In this document: positions 29,752-40,185 of the stretch, in pieces
How the letters are laid out: every line of letters starts with the position of its first letter
How positions within the stretch are numbered: position 1 is the first letter of the stretch
DNA from: Chondrus crispus
Taxonomy: Eukaryota; Rhodophyta; Florideophyceae; Gigartinales; Gigartinaceae
Assembly: GCF_000350225.1 (NCBI RefSeq)
Contig: NW_005179195.1
Location: forward strand, 1 to 64,000
Reading direction: 5' to 3'
Length of the DNA: 64,000 bases
Program-made: the position numbers and the translations under genes
Notes under the pieces: model-generated
Databases searched by the model: none
The model's input: only the letters and a program-made list of their open reading frames with translations
Told to the model about the DNA's origin: nothing

Positions 29752-31779
29752 TCAAGCGTGAACGTCCGCGTTCACGTCAGACGTGAGGTTCCTGCCGGTG
29801 CGTCTCCGGAGGCGTTGGGCATAACGAGACACCAACTCCTCCGGAACGTGAGTCCGGGCGGTGCATGTGGGCGTGTCGTAATCCGCCCGCTTGATGAGAA
29901 ACTCGATTGTTCCGTCCTCCATGGCTCGATGCCGGAGTAATCGTTCCACGGCATACTGCGTGCCCTCGGTGACCTTGTCGGCAAGGTCACTTGGGGTTGT
30001 CGTACTCGCCCGTGGCGCGCCCGTCGGTGGTGGCGCGTACACGCAGCGGTCTGCGGAGACGCGCTCGGTGACACCATCACGATCGATCGTGATGGTTCGC
30101 CGGTCGTTGGCGAGTACCCTGTATGGCCCAACGGCGGGCAACGCGAGTTTGTTAGACGTCTTTGCCCCATCGGTGGGGTTCAGGTAGACGTAATTACCTG
30201 GCTTGATACGTGCGTTGAGCCGTCTGACGCGCTTATCGAGGTCGCGCTTGTACCGAGCCTGCGTCCGGCGCAGGCTCCCGTACGCCTTCTGGATGGTGTT
30301 GTCCAACGTCTTGAGGAACTCAGCGCGCGCGTTGCCCCTATCGGATGGGGGCGCGTCACCGTCGGCTCTAAGTAGAGAGAACTCCGGCGGGGGTCGGCTG
30401 AGGACGAGCTCAAAGGGCGTGGTACTCGTCGTACGATGTACGTGGGAGTTGTACGCGTACGTGAGCGGCCCCACGTACACGTCCCAGTCGCCCTGATGTT
30501 CGCCGACGTAATTGCGTAACATCGAAGCGATCGTGCGATTGTATCGCTCTACCTGCCCGTTCGTCTGGGGGTGGTACGCCGAAGTGTACAAGTTCGTCAC
30601 TCCCAGGACACGGCACGTGCTGTGGATGAACTTCACGTTAAACTGCGGTCCGTTATCCGACAGTAGCGAGCGTGGGACGCCGTATTTAAATACCCACGCG
30701 TCGCAGAACGCGACGGCGACCGTGTACGCGGTTACGGTCCGCAGTGCCACAACTTGAGTCAACTTGGTGAAACGGTCCGTAATTACGAGAAGGAACCGTT
30801 TCTCTGCCTTCGTCTTGGGTAGTGGTCCCAAGATGTCGATGGCGAGGCTCTCAAGCGGCGGTGTTGCCGGAAACAACTTCAAACGGTTGAGGTGTTTCCG
30901 CAACTTAACACGGTTCATCGCGCATGTTCGGCACCCTCGCACCGTAGCTGCGACATCTGCAGCGAGATGGGGCCAGTAGTACTCGCGACGGAGCGCGAAG
31001 TACATACGGTTCTGGCCCGGGTGCCCCGCGATGGTTGGTGTGTGGCAGAGCTGGAGAAGCCGCGCCCGTAGCGTCCGTGGCACCACGACCTGCACGATGT
31101 CAGGGACGGAGGGGTGTCTCCGTTTGAGCACCCCGTGGTGGTCCTCGAAGAAGGCGGAGTCCCGGGACTCTGACTGTCGCGCCAGTACCGTCTGGCAGAA
31201 GTCATCCACGCGTTGCTCTTCGGCTATCTCCCCTAACGTAAGAGGGGCCGGAAGGTCGTCCTGCGGAGGGGCGACCGTGGAGGCGGGTGCGCCAACTTCG
31301 GGTTGTTCGGCGCGCTCGATGTCGACAGCGTCAAACTCGTCGTTCTCCTCCCAGAACGAGGTGGGTCCTTCAAGAGCGGGGGCCTCGTCGTCGCCCCTCG
31401 GCTCGTCGCGCGTACGGACGCGCGAACCTCTTCGCGATCCGGCTTGGTTCCTTGTTGTCACGAAGACATGGATGGCCTTGTGATCGCAGCTCGCGGTACA
31501 GACGTGGTCCGCCAGCTCGTCCGACATGTCACGGACGGTCGTACCCGCATCGAAGGTGGGAATGTCGTCATCCACCTCGACGACTGGGCGAGGGTCGTCG
31601 GTGACCCTTGGCGACACGAGGCGTGACAGGGCATCGGGCACCTGGTGCACGCGCCCGGGGCGGTACTGGATGGTGAAGTCGTATTCCGCTAACCGCAGTC
31701 GCCACGAGGTAAGCCTTCCGGAGCTCTCCGTGAGGGACATAAGCCTTCGGAGGGCATCATGGTCCGTCCGGATGGTGAA
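29752..31779 (-). pseudogene. Gypsy pol: end of RNase H, integrase and chromodomain-like tail
   Basis: Begins with the last RNase H motif (FTIRTDHDALRRLM), just after an in-frame TAG at about 31780-31782. Integrase follows: an H-H-C-C zinc site (CHTPTIAGHPGQ ... CRTCAMNR), then the DDE core with Asp in AIDILGPL, Asp in LLSDNGPQF and Glu in GQVERYNRT, all kept. The C-terminus has the GPY-like PAVGPYRVL and a degraded chromodomain (QYAVERLLRHRAMEDGTIEFLIKR), where the Trp residues that read methylated histone are missing. The integrase frame itself is open for 662 codons. Confidence 0.92.
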
Positions 31780-32148
31780 CTAGGTACCTTCGACGTACGG
31801 CCGTGGTGTGCGGACGGCCCACACCACGGCAAAGCATTCGCGCTCCGTAGCGCTGTAGTTGCGCCTACTATCGGACAGTGAGTACGACCAATACCCGACG
31901 GGTCGCCAATCGTTCGCCTCTTCGTGTTCCTGGAGCAACGTACAGCCCAGTTGATAGGCACTAGCATCCGTGTCGATCATGTACGGCCGACCGTACCGCG
32001 GCAATGCTAGGATCGGCGGGGAAATCATCCGTTCTTTCAACGCTTCGAATGCTTGAAGTTGCGGCTCCGTCGGGGTTTCAAAGTCGGGGTCCGCGTCTTT
32101 GCGCGTCATTTCCGTTAATGGACGCGCCATTTTCGCGAACCCCTTCAC
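31780..32148 (-). pseudogene. Gypsy pol: RNase H, first part
   Basis: Reads the RT tail (FVKGFAKMARPLTEMTRKD) into RNase H (MIDTDASAYQLGCTLLQE, NYSATERECFAVVWA), with the catalytic Asp and Glu present. It is separated from RT by a one-base frameshift near 32160 (FLG, then CNVYRRF in the other frame) and from the rest of pol by a TAG stop after YVEGT. Confidence 0.9.
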
Positions 32149-33437
32149 GAAGCGGCGGTAGACGTTACACGCCCGAGGAACGACCGCACCTGCGTCAGGG
32201 TCCTCGGGAACGTGAACGTTTTGAAAGCGTCCGCTGCCGCTTCGGCGACGCTCAGCTTACCTGGGGAAATGACGTGCCCCAGGTAGTGCACCTTCGGTTG
32301 GAAGAAGCTACACTTCTTGAGCTTGAGGGAGATTCCGGCGCTCCTCAACAAGCTCAAGACAATGTCGAGATGCTTGGCGTGTTCCCAGTGCGTACGGGAG
32401 AACACAATGACATCATCCAGGTAGACGAGGCATATCTGCCATCGGACGCCAGATAGGATGATGTCAAGGGCACGTTGGAAGGTGGCCGGTGCCCCCTTTA
32501 GCCCGAACGGCATACGCAAATGGCGAAACGTTCCCATATGCGTAGTGAACTTGGTCTTGTCCCGGTCTTCCGGAGCGACGGGGATCTGCCAATAACCGGA
32601 ATTGCAGTCCAACGTTGTGAAGACGGCTCCATCTCCGAGCGAATCGATGCAGTCGTCCATCCGGGGCAGCGGATACGAATCCGCTGCCGTCTTCTCGTTG
32701 AGACGCCGGTAGTCCACGCAGAACCGAAGAGAGCCGTCTTTCTTCGGTACGAGCACCACGGGAGACACCCACTCGGTGCTCGCGGGTTCGATTACCCCTG
32801 CGTTCAACATTTTGTTGACTTTCTTGGCGACCATCTCACGCATGGCCGGCCCCTTTCGGTAGGGCATTGAACGTATCGGCTTCGTACCCGGTTCGAGGGG
32901 AATGCGGTGTTCGGTCGCTCGGATCGTTCCGAGCGCCCCGCTCCACAGACTCGAGTGCTTACGGAGCATCTCGAGCACGTGGCCCCAGAACTTGTCATCA
33001 TCGATGTATGACAAGTCGATTTCTTTTTCCCAATCCTCCGGCGGATTTTCGGGATCCTTTTCAGAGGCGGGTGCAGTGCCCCCTTCCGGCGGCGGGCACT
33101 TCGCCGGTCGGCCGTCCGTACCGGCTCCTCTCTTCTCGACGGTTCCCCCCTGGGCGGAGCCTGGTCGACCAGCTCCTGCCGTTCCGACTTGATCTGTCAA
33201 GTCGGTGAGGTGTAGCGCGTGCGCGATCCCCTCAGCGACGCGACGTTCGGGCGTCAAGATCGCGAGGGGGTTGCGCTTCGCGTATCCCACGACGGTGTGC
33301 TTCGGAAGCCGCCTTTCCAGTCGCGAAAAGCTCGCGACGATGACTTCGAAGGTCTGGTTCGGCAGGATCTCGACGACGCCGTTCGTCAGCCTCACTCCAT
33401 GTCGGTGTTGGAGTGACGGCTTCGGCTCTATAAACAC
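32145..33437 (-). pseudogene. Gypsy pol: reverse transcriptase
   Basis: Carries the standard RT series: WVSPVVLVPKKDGSLRFCVD, TTLDCNSGYWQIPV (catalytic Asp), MPFGLKGAPATFQ, CLVYLDDVIVFS (YLDD), and KLKKCSFFQPKVHYLGHVIS. The N-terminal part (FEVIVASFSRLERRLPKHTV) belongs to the protease-RT linker. The frame is lost near 32160 by an indel, so RT and RNase H are not in one frame in this copy. Confidence 0.93.
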
Positions 33438-34429
33438 GAGGCCCCCCCCGTCGTGGTAACGCGCACACGGGCCTGCGACCTCGCGGGGATGGTAACCCAG
33501 CGGGCGATTCGGATCGCCTGCGGGGCTTCGTCGCGTGCGTCAGCCTGGTTTGTCTGACGTCCGTGCCGCCTGGTTGGGGGAGTCGGCTCCCCCTTCCCGT
33601 CGACGATGGCAACGGAGCCACCTTGGCGGAGCTCCAACCGTTGAGCTTCGATGTCGATACTTCGTACGTGTGTATCGATGAAGGCCGTACCAAGGAGGAC
33701 CGGCACAACGAGCTGGTCCGCCACGACGAACGGAATTCAGAACGTCGTGTTCCTCAACCGCACGGCCAGACGTACGACGGCCGAGAGCTTTAGCGGGTTG
33801 CTATTCGCGCCTGCCAATCGGGGCAGTGGCGCGTCGCGGATGACGTACCGCGACCAATCGGGAGGAAGGTCGGCCTTCCTCACCAGATTGTACCCCGAGC
33901 ACGTATCAACGGCGATCGTGCGGGGCTTGAAGGCATTTCCCTCCGTGGCTATCGAACCGAGGACGTTGTAAATCTTCGCCGTTATAAGGCAAATGACGCC
34001 GTCGACCACCTTCGGCGGGCCCGGCTCGGCGAGATCGTTCCGCCTGGGCCGCCGGCGGCGGTTCCGACTTCTCTTCCGCGTCCTCCGGCCTTGGTCGCGG
34101 GGCGCCCTTCGGTCGGCCGCGTCCCTGCGACAAGTCGCGTTCGTACGCGGCTTGAACTCTTCTGGCGGCCCCGGGTCCCCCTGGGTCGGGCCGCCGGCGC
34201 GTTCGATGCGCTTCTTGTTAGGCACTTGGCTCACGGTTGGCACAGTGCCTTCCTTCATCGGCGGCGGGCTCACGGTTGCCTCAACGTCTTCGTCCTTTCG
34301 CACCGAGCTTACGGGTGTCTCGGTGCGCTTGTGCGGGGTTGAGGGGAATAATATCGGTAAACATTCCCCTCCCCCGCCGGGGACAAATAGGGGCGGGTCT
34401 AGGTTGGTGTGACAAGACGGTTCACGCAA
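33428..34429 (-). pseudogene. Gypsy retropepsin-like protease
   Basis: The active-site segment is TIAVDTCSGYNLVRKADLP in the frame 33737-34429, preceded by a Pro/Arg-rich linker. The second half, with the flap side and the LLGTAFIDTHV motif, is in another frame (33428-33724), so a frameshift lies near 33730. It belongs between the gag zinc knuckle and RT, as is usual for Ty3/gypsy elements. Confidence 0.8.
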
Positions 34430-34571
34430 CTGCGCGAACGTAACCGTCTTTACGGGGTTTTCGAACTACCCGAGCTGTCAGTGCTATTCGCTTGGCTATC
34501 GTTAGCTAGCGCGTCGACGGGCCCCTGGCCGCGCGGATGGGGACGGTTTCCACACCCCGACTGGGCATCTT

Positions 34572-36312
34572 CTACGAAGTAATCGGATACTTCGTGGCCT
34601 TGGATTGCAACGTCCGGCCGTTGCAATATTCGAGGGGCGGAGAGAACGGGCTCTCCTCCGCCTCCTTCCGTGGGCTGGGGGTGCGTCTCCCCAGCCCAAT
34701 CCTGGAGGTACATGATGGCGTTCTGTACCCCTTGGGGCAACGGGGGTCGGCCCCGGTCGCCTCACCCATCTCGACGGGGATATCGCGTATCCATCCGACG
34801 AGGGTCACGTCGGTCCCTTTGATCGGTCCCCGGGTATCGGTACCCGCCTTCACGAGGGGCAAAACGGACGCCCCCGCCCGATCGGCTCGGGTCACCTCGA
34901 CGCGAGCCTCGGTCTGCCCGCGTAGACTGCTGGATGAGATTGCGCATTCCGGGGCGCGTCTCCATCTGATAGCGGTAGTTCCTGTACGCCGTGAACTGAC
35001 GTTGTTAAGGCGACAGGAACAGGCACGCGTACATGGCGTGGCCGTACGTCCGGCACAGCCAACAAATGTACGCGCTGCCATCGGTCGACGCGAAAGTCGC
35101 CGCGTGGCGTACCTCCTCATCGGTGAGTCAAGGCACGTTGGGCAGCCCGCGGTCTCCTTCTCGACGGGAGATATCCAGCTCGGCCATGTTGTGGTTCGGA
35201 CCACCCGTGGCCCTTGGCGTGTACGCGAACGCCGTTGCGAAGCTTCTAGTCGAACTGGTGGAAGCTGGCATAGGGGTTCGGCCTCCCGCCCGGTCGAAGC
35301 CTTGTGTAATGAGGACAGGGTCGGCCTGCCACTCATCTTCTCCAATGTGGAGGGTGGTCGCCGGCGAACTTGTTCCGTGCGACCTTGGAGTTCGGGCTCC
35401 CTTCGCTGCCGGCTTCGGGTCCGGCAGCGGCAACCCGCGACGGGCGCGGTAGGTTGTACCCTCGGCCGTCGCGATACGGCGAATCGTTGAGAGTTCGGTC
35501 TTCTGTTGTCCCAGCAACCTTTGCATCGTCTCTGCCACTGCGGCCCGGGTCGCAGTGGACAACCGGCGCACGAAGTAGTGCGCGAAGGCTTGTTCTGAGA
35601 ACACGGCCGTGCATCGGAACGCGGCGGATTCCAGCCGGTCTGCGGACGTGTTCTCGGTTTCGTGAGGAAGCTGTCGCGCCGACGCGACAGCATCAAACGC
35701 TTCCCCTAACACGTCGTCGGTTAGGTAGCGTTTGATAAATTGGTTGACGAGACCAGGCCAGCTCGTGTCGTCATGGAGCTGTCCGGCGCGGAGGCCGCGC
35801 ATGGTGTAACTCGTATACAACCGCTCCGCGTCCCGCTCGAGGAAGTGAGCGAAGACACGGATTGCCACACCTTCGGTCAGGTGCTGGGCATTGAAGGTTA
35901 TCCGGATATCCTTCAGGAACGGGAGCAACTGAATCGCATCAGTACCGTCGAAGCTCTTCATCGTGGGACGGAGCCCACGGCAGCATTGGACGTACTTCGT
36001 GATCCGTCCCGCGTCACCCGAGGTAACGAGCCTCGAGGTGTTGTCCAACCGATACATGCAGAAGTTTGCGAGGGCGCTGAACTCCTGTATCATGGTGTGA
36101 ACGGGCTCGAGCCCGGGTTCGGCGGGGCCCAACGTTCCGAACGGCGTGATGGGCAACGTTCGGACGTCGACGGGGCCGGGATGCGCGGTAAGATCCGCTG
36201 GTTGGTAGCCGCCCCAGCGAGGATCGAAGGGGAGAATCTGTTCCCCTGATCCGCGGGCGACTCCTCCACAGCCATGGTCGGGTTCGTTCGGTACCCGTCG
36301 GGACTGTCGCAT
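34572..36312 (-). pseudogene. Gypsy gag: capsid and nucleocapsid
   Basis: The frame 35128-36312 holds a capsid-like region (SFDGTDAIQLLPFLKDIRIT, YTMRGLRAG, TSWPGLVNQFIKRYLTD). A CCHC zinc knuckle (CWLCRTYGHAMYAC) is encoded near 35033-35080 in a different frame (34572-35696), so one or more frameshifts separate capsid and nucleocapsid here. Gag packages the element RNA. Confidence 0.8.
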
Positions 36313-36417
36313 GCTTCCGGATGCATACGGCAGGGCTTGAGTCTCGGACGCGAAGTTGGCGTCCGCCGTCGGCTTGATGTCCTCCGCCCTCCGACTGGTG
36401 ACGGCTCCAGTCGGGGG

Positions 36418-37029
36418 TCACTCCTGCGCTTCGGATGCGCCCGGAGGAACAGTGGCACCGGGCCCACTCGAGGGGGCTCCGGGCGGCCTCTCGGCCGAGG
36501 TCTGTTCCATCTCACGGGCACGGCGGCGCGTTGAGTTGAGCTCCGCCGCCATGTGCGCGAACGCTCCCATCGGTTCGGCTAATGGGAAGGGTTGCGGGTC
36601 GCGTCGGACCCCGGAGTTTGCACTCGCGGGTCGACCCGCAACGTCCACGGCGGGGGAATCGATGCGCGCCTCTTCGACCAGTACTAAACGGGACTGTAGC
36701 TGGTCGACGGGGGCGCGCAGGTTCTCCAAGGACTGAGTTACGCGCTCAAACCTTCCTTCGCTGAGGAAGCGCAACTCATCCATACAGCGGGCGTAGACGC
36801 TGTCGGAGACGTCGATACGGAGGGATGTTCGGACATCTTCGATATACTCCGCGATGCGATCGTACATCGCGGGAGCGCGTCCTTCGGAGAAGTCGGGCGA
36901 CGGTTCGCGGTCTCGAGGACCGGCGTCGCCGTCGCCGACTCGGACGCGGAGCGCGGCCTCTCGCACATCGGCGGGCTCCGAGCGAATCGAGGTGGGATAT
37001 TCGCCACTCATCTCGACGCGTACGGACAC
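36418..37029 (-). CDS. Gypsy gag N-terminal region
   Basis: 203 codons from MSVRVEMSGEYPTS, just inside the right LTR and upstream of the capsid frame. It is acidic, with a predicted helix (VYARCMDELRFLSEGRFERV). The position and direction fit the start of gag. There is no defining motif. Confidence 0.5.
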   Translation of the reverse strand: MSVRVEMSGEYPTSIRSEPADVREAALRVRVGDGDAGPRDREPSPDFSEGRAPAMYDRIAEYIEDVRTSLRIDVSDSVYARCMDELRFLSEGRFERVTQSLENLRAPVDQLQSRLVLVEEARIDSPAVDVAGRPASANSGVRRDPQPFPLAEPMGAFAHMAAELNSTRRRAREMEQTSAERPPGAPSSGPGATVPPGASEAQE

Positions 37030-37073
37030 GGAGGTAAACGACAGTCTTCTCGGTTCGATCTTGAGAGTCTTCT

Positions 37074-37087
37074 AGGTCGGGAGACCA
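37074..37087 (-). other. Candidate primer-binding site
   Basis: One base inside the right LTR the minus strand reads TGGTCTCCCGACCT. A TGG start one base from the LTR is the usual signature of a site complementary to a tRNA 3' CCA end. I have not matched the tRNA. It supports minus-strand transcription with the right LTR as the 5' LTR. Confidence 0.6.
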
Positions 37088-37088
37088 C

Positions 37089-37487
37089 TGTAGTATAATC
37101 ACCCCCAACGACGAGGGGGGTGGGTACTGACAGTTCGGAAAGACCCCGATCGGCGGGAAGACAGAAGCACGGCCCACCCACGATACCGAGCACGGGCTCG
37201 AGGTAGCAGTGGTAGAGCGGGAGCGGGTCGAGGACGCGCGCAGCACGCCCACGAGCCGGCTCCGCCTCCGCCCGTCGGTACTGGATCGTCACCCAGTACC
37301 GCTCCGGGGCGTCGAGGCGTCGAACCGCTCGCGCGTGCGCACGTCCTCCCCGATCCCACTCTACCACCGCTACCTCGAGCCCGTGCTCGGTATCGTGGGT
37401 GGGCCGTGCTTCTGTCTTCCCGCCGATCGGGGTCTTTCCGAACTGTCAGTACTCACCCCCCTCGTCGTTGGGGGTGATTATACTACA
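37089..37487 (-). repeat. Right (5') LTR, itself a long inverted repeat
   Basis: 399 bp, starting TGTAGTATAATCACCCCC and ending with its reverse complement. The outer 130 bp on each side are near-perfect inverted copies (up to GAGGTAGCRGTGGTAGAG). The central 140 bp or so is unique and fixes the orientation. In the left terminal repeat this central part is reversed. Confidence 0.9.
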
Positions 37488-39170
37488 GTGCCGAGAATGA
37501 ATCAGAAGCCACACCACTGGATACACTTAAATCCTTTGTTGCAACTTGGTTTAGTTCTACAAGAGCTACTGAACCCATGATGAGGGGTACAGCTAACGAA
37601 GGGGCGGTTTTTGCTGCACTATCTTCGAAGCCTTTCGTAAATGCCTTTTATGAGTGCGGCATGCTGGGAAAATCTGACGCCCGGTGGCTTGTTTGTTCGC
37701 CGGATGGTGTGGCTTTAATCGACGCTACACAGCTTCAGTTTCAATGTGCGGAACATCCTACTTCGTCCTCCCAGCTGGCTTCTGTGGAAATCAAAACCTC
37801 TGTAGCCCGTTCAAGTTTAGATCGAGCACTGGGCAGGGCTACCGTTGACGTCATTTGTTGCTCTGTTGGGGACAACGCTTTTATTGAATACATCCCAAAA
37901 GAGCATGTCGGCCAGATTCTACAACAGATGATTGTACTTTCAGTTAATTACGTTCTTTATGTTTCGGCTGCTGAAGTTGGAATTCTGTTCATTGCTGTGG
38001 TTTACTGTGACCAGTGCATACTTGACGTGTGTGTTGAAGCATTAAATTGACGGGCAAGATGTACTGTATCTTGGGCCCATGAAGAAGATTCTACTTTGCC
38101 AACGTTCGTTGACCGAGATTCTCGTCACTCTATTGAGAAAAGATTGCCTTTCTGGCGAATCATTAACAACTACGTCAATAAGCGAGGTCCGTTCCCACCT
38201 ATCAAGATTTTTAAACACGGTTTGCAAAGCCTTTATTCGAAGAGGAAGGCTGGTGTAGACAGCAGCGCTCAAACCCGAGCTGTTTTACGATCCTCCACAT
38301 CTTCCTTTGCGTGGGAAAAAAATTAGTTACCCAAACCATCAAGACCGTAGCCGTTAACTCATTTGTTGCTTGGCGTATGTCAAAGAAGGAGCAAATGTTG
38401 CGGACTAAGGAGGAATTCGGTGACCTGGAACATTTTCGGAATAGTTTAAACAAGGTGCAGTCCTTTGCGGACTTCGTGTTCGATGTTTCCAGGGGGCTAC
38501 TGATTTATGCAGATACACTGTCTATGGACAATACTGCCCAGAGGTCGAAACACCTGCAGTTACAGACGGAGAAGCTGCTCGTTTACAGGCAATTGCAAAA
38601 CGTCGACGGGGCCAGCGCTTGAAGTTTTTCAACACAGCTGATGGGACTAAACTAAGACTTGAAGTCAAGCCCCACCAGCAACGCCAAACGCGCGGAGTGG
38701 TTAAATACTGCTGTTTGTGCGGGAGTACTTCGACATCATTACGCAGAAGAACGAGTTTTAAATGCTTAACCTGTGATGTTCCATTATGCGGAAGAACACA
38801 CGCGGGACAGCGCAAGAGCTGCTGGGGTATTTGGCATGAAGCCGTGCGTCTATCTGTACGTGACACTCTAACTGAAGCAGCTGAATCTGATGACACGACC
38901 CCGCCGCAACAGGACTCGAACAGAGGCGTTGATGTTGCGTCAGCTCGTGGAAGAGTACGCCCACGAAGAAATCTGACGAATGAAAATGATAGACCCCGTT
39001 CGAGGCAGCAGACGGGCGGCAATGGAATCGTTCAGAACCAAAGGGAATTGGAGACGTTACTAGCCACTCGGGACGATAGCAGTCCTCATTCGCGGCAGCA
39101 GACTTCTCATTTCCTGGATTCAGATCCTGCAGTCAGAAAATCCACCAGGATTGCATCCCGCTCGACCTAA
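37488..39170 (+). pseudogene. Transposase-like protein, C-terminal part with YqaJ-like motif
   Basis: Continues the frame broken at 25956. The first stretch, to 38050, has the PD-(D/E)XK pattern of YqaJ/lambda-exonuclease-type nucleases: NEGAVFAAL, VCSPDGVALID, then LASVEIKTSV. Further pieces are EKRLPFWRIINNYV (about 38075-38325) and VTQTIKTVAVNSFVAW (from about 38330). They lie in shifted frames; one shift falls at an A-run near 38317-38324. The end is a piggyBac-style zinc finger, CCLCGSTS ... FKCLTCDVPLC ... CWGIWHE (38705-38835), then a low-complexity tail to 39170. Whether nuclease and transposase are one protein or two spliced genes is unclear. Confidence 0.6.
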
Positions 39171-39644
39171 GAATGAATCTGAGCACATCTGGAACTCCAT
39201 TTGGAGCTTCCAAATGAACACTAAAGTGCGCATTTCGCTTTTTTGGGGGTCAAAAACCCTTGCCCTAGACCCCTCCATTTGAACCGCAGTTGTGCGGTCA
39301 ATTTTGGACTGTCGGCCATTCTCTTCCACCAGCTGTACCAAAGGACCACAAAGTGTCCCCTGGTGGGCTGGAATGATTGAAATTGCTTGCATTCTCAAGT
39401 TTTGAGGGCAGAGAGCTCAATGAACACTAAAATGCTCATTTACAAAAATAGTAGGGATATGAGGGTCGTTCTAAACAGGGAAGAAATTTGTTGCTTTTGC
39501 ACATAGTTATGATAAAAACTGTTCCAATTGGCCGGCCACAAGATATGATATTCTTGCGTGCAGGAATCCCCATGCAAAAATCGATCACTTCTTCGAGCAA
39601 GAAAAGAAGTGGAAACACTGTTTGCATCGTCGGCATATGCACTC

Positions 39645-39775
39645 GCGCTCTTCCGCGCCTCCTTTTTCTCGTACTCACCGAGCTGCGCGCTCTTCCGCGC
39701 TTCGTTTTTCTCCTACTCACCGAGCTCCGCGCTCTCCGGCGCTTCCTTTTTTCTCCTACTCACCGAGCTTCGCTC
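39645..39775. repeat. Tandem repeat, about 47-bp units
   Basis: About three units of the form CTCACCGAGCTSCGCGCTCT followed by TCCGCGCTTC and a T-rich stretch. It lies in the untranslated lead of the partner ORF of element 3. Confidence 0.7.
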
Positions 39776-40185
39776 GCACCTGCATCTGCTCTCGCCACCG
39801 CGTACTTGACGTCGCTGCACGTTCTTCGCCGCGTTTCGAAGGCTACACGCGCGAAGAACATTCTGCATTCTGATCATCACGCCGCACTCGTCGTGCGCAC
39901 GGAACAACTGCTTTCATTGTGGCAGTATACACCAGCTTTGATCTACGCTTCTCCGTTTTTTGGACTTACCGCGCTCCTTGCGCATCTGCATCTTCCCTCG
40001 CCACCTAATCGTGGAGGCCTCTGCGCGTCATATGCTGTGCTTCTAACGCCCAAAGACGCGAAATACACCTGGTGCTATCCGCCTTGCCGCACGCGTTACG
40101 CCTGCCCACTGCGCGTGCACTAATTTATCGCCCGCCGAGTGCCTCGTGTCAGGCACCTGAGGCCACACGCCGAACCACCACAAAT

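Larger units (their letters stand above)
25957..37487 (-). mobile_element. Ty3/gypsy chromovirus-like element with inverted end repeats
   Basis: Flanked by the 5-bp duplication GTGCC (25952-25956 and 37488-37492). Ends are TG...CA (TGTAGTATAATCACCCCC ... GGGGGTGATTATACTACA). gag, protease, RT, RNase H and integrase lie on the minus strand in that order, so the 5' end is at the right. A primer-binding-site candidate adjoins the right LTR. The left end matches the reverse complement of the right end over about 262 bp. Two further ORFs of unknown nature lie on the plus strand near the left end. The coding region has several frameshifts and a stop, so this copy is inactive. Confidence 0.9.
23786..39456 (+). 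mobile_element. Large piggyBac-like DNA transposon, split by a retroelement
   Basis: Ends: CCCTACTAT at 23786-23794 and ATAGTAGGG at 39448-39456, flanked by ATAT on both sides (23782-23785, 39457-39460). CCC ends next to a 4-bp palindromic duplication recall piggyBac (which uses TTAA). Inside the left end, ATGCGCACTAAAGTGCTCATTTG (23800-23822) is inverted at 23851-23873. Related copies (ATGAACACTAAARTG) lie near 39214 and 39420. The coding part runs 24061-25956 and resumes at 37493. Without the Ty3 element (25957-37487 plus one GTGCC copy) the transposon is about 4.1 kb. Confidence 0.7.
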
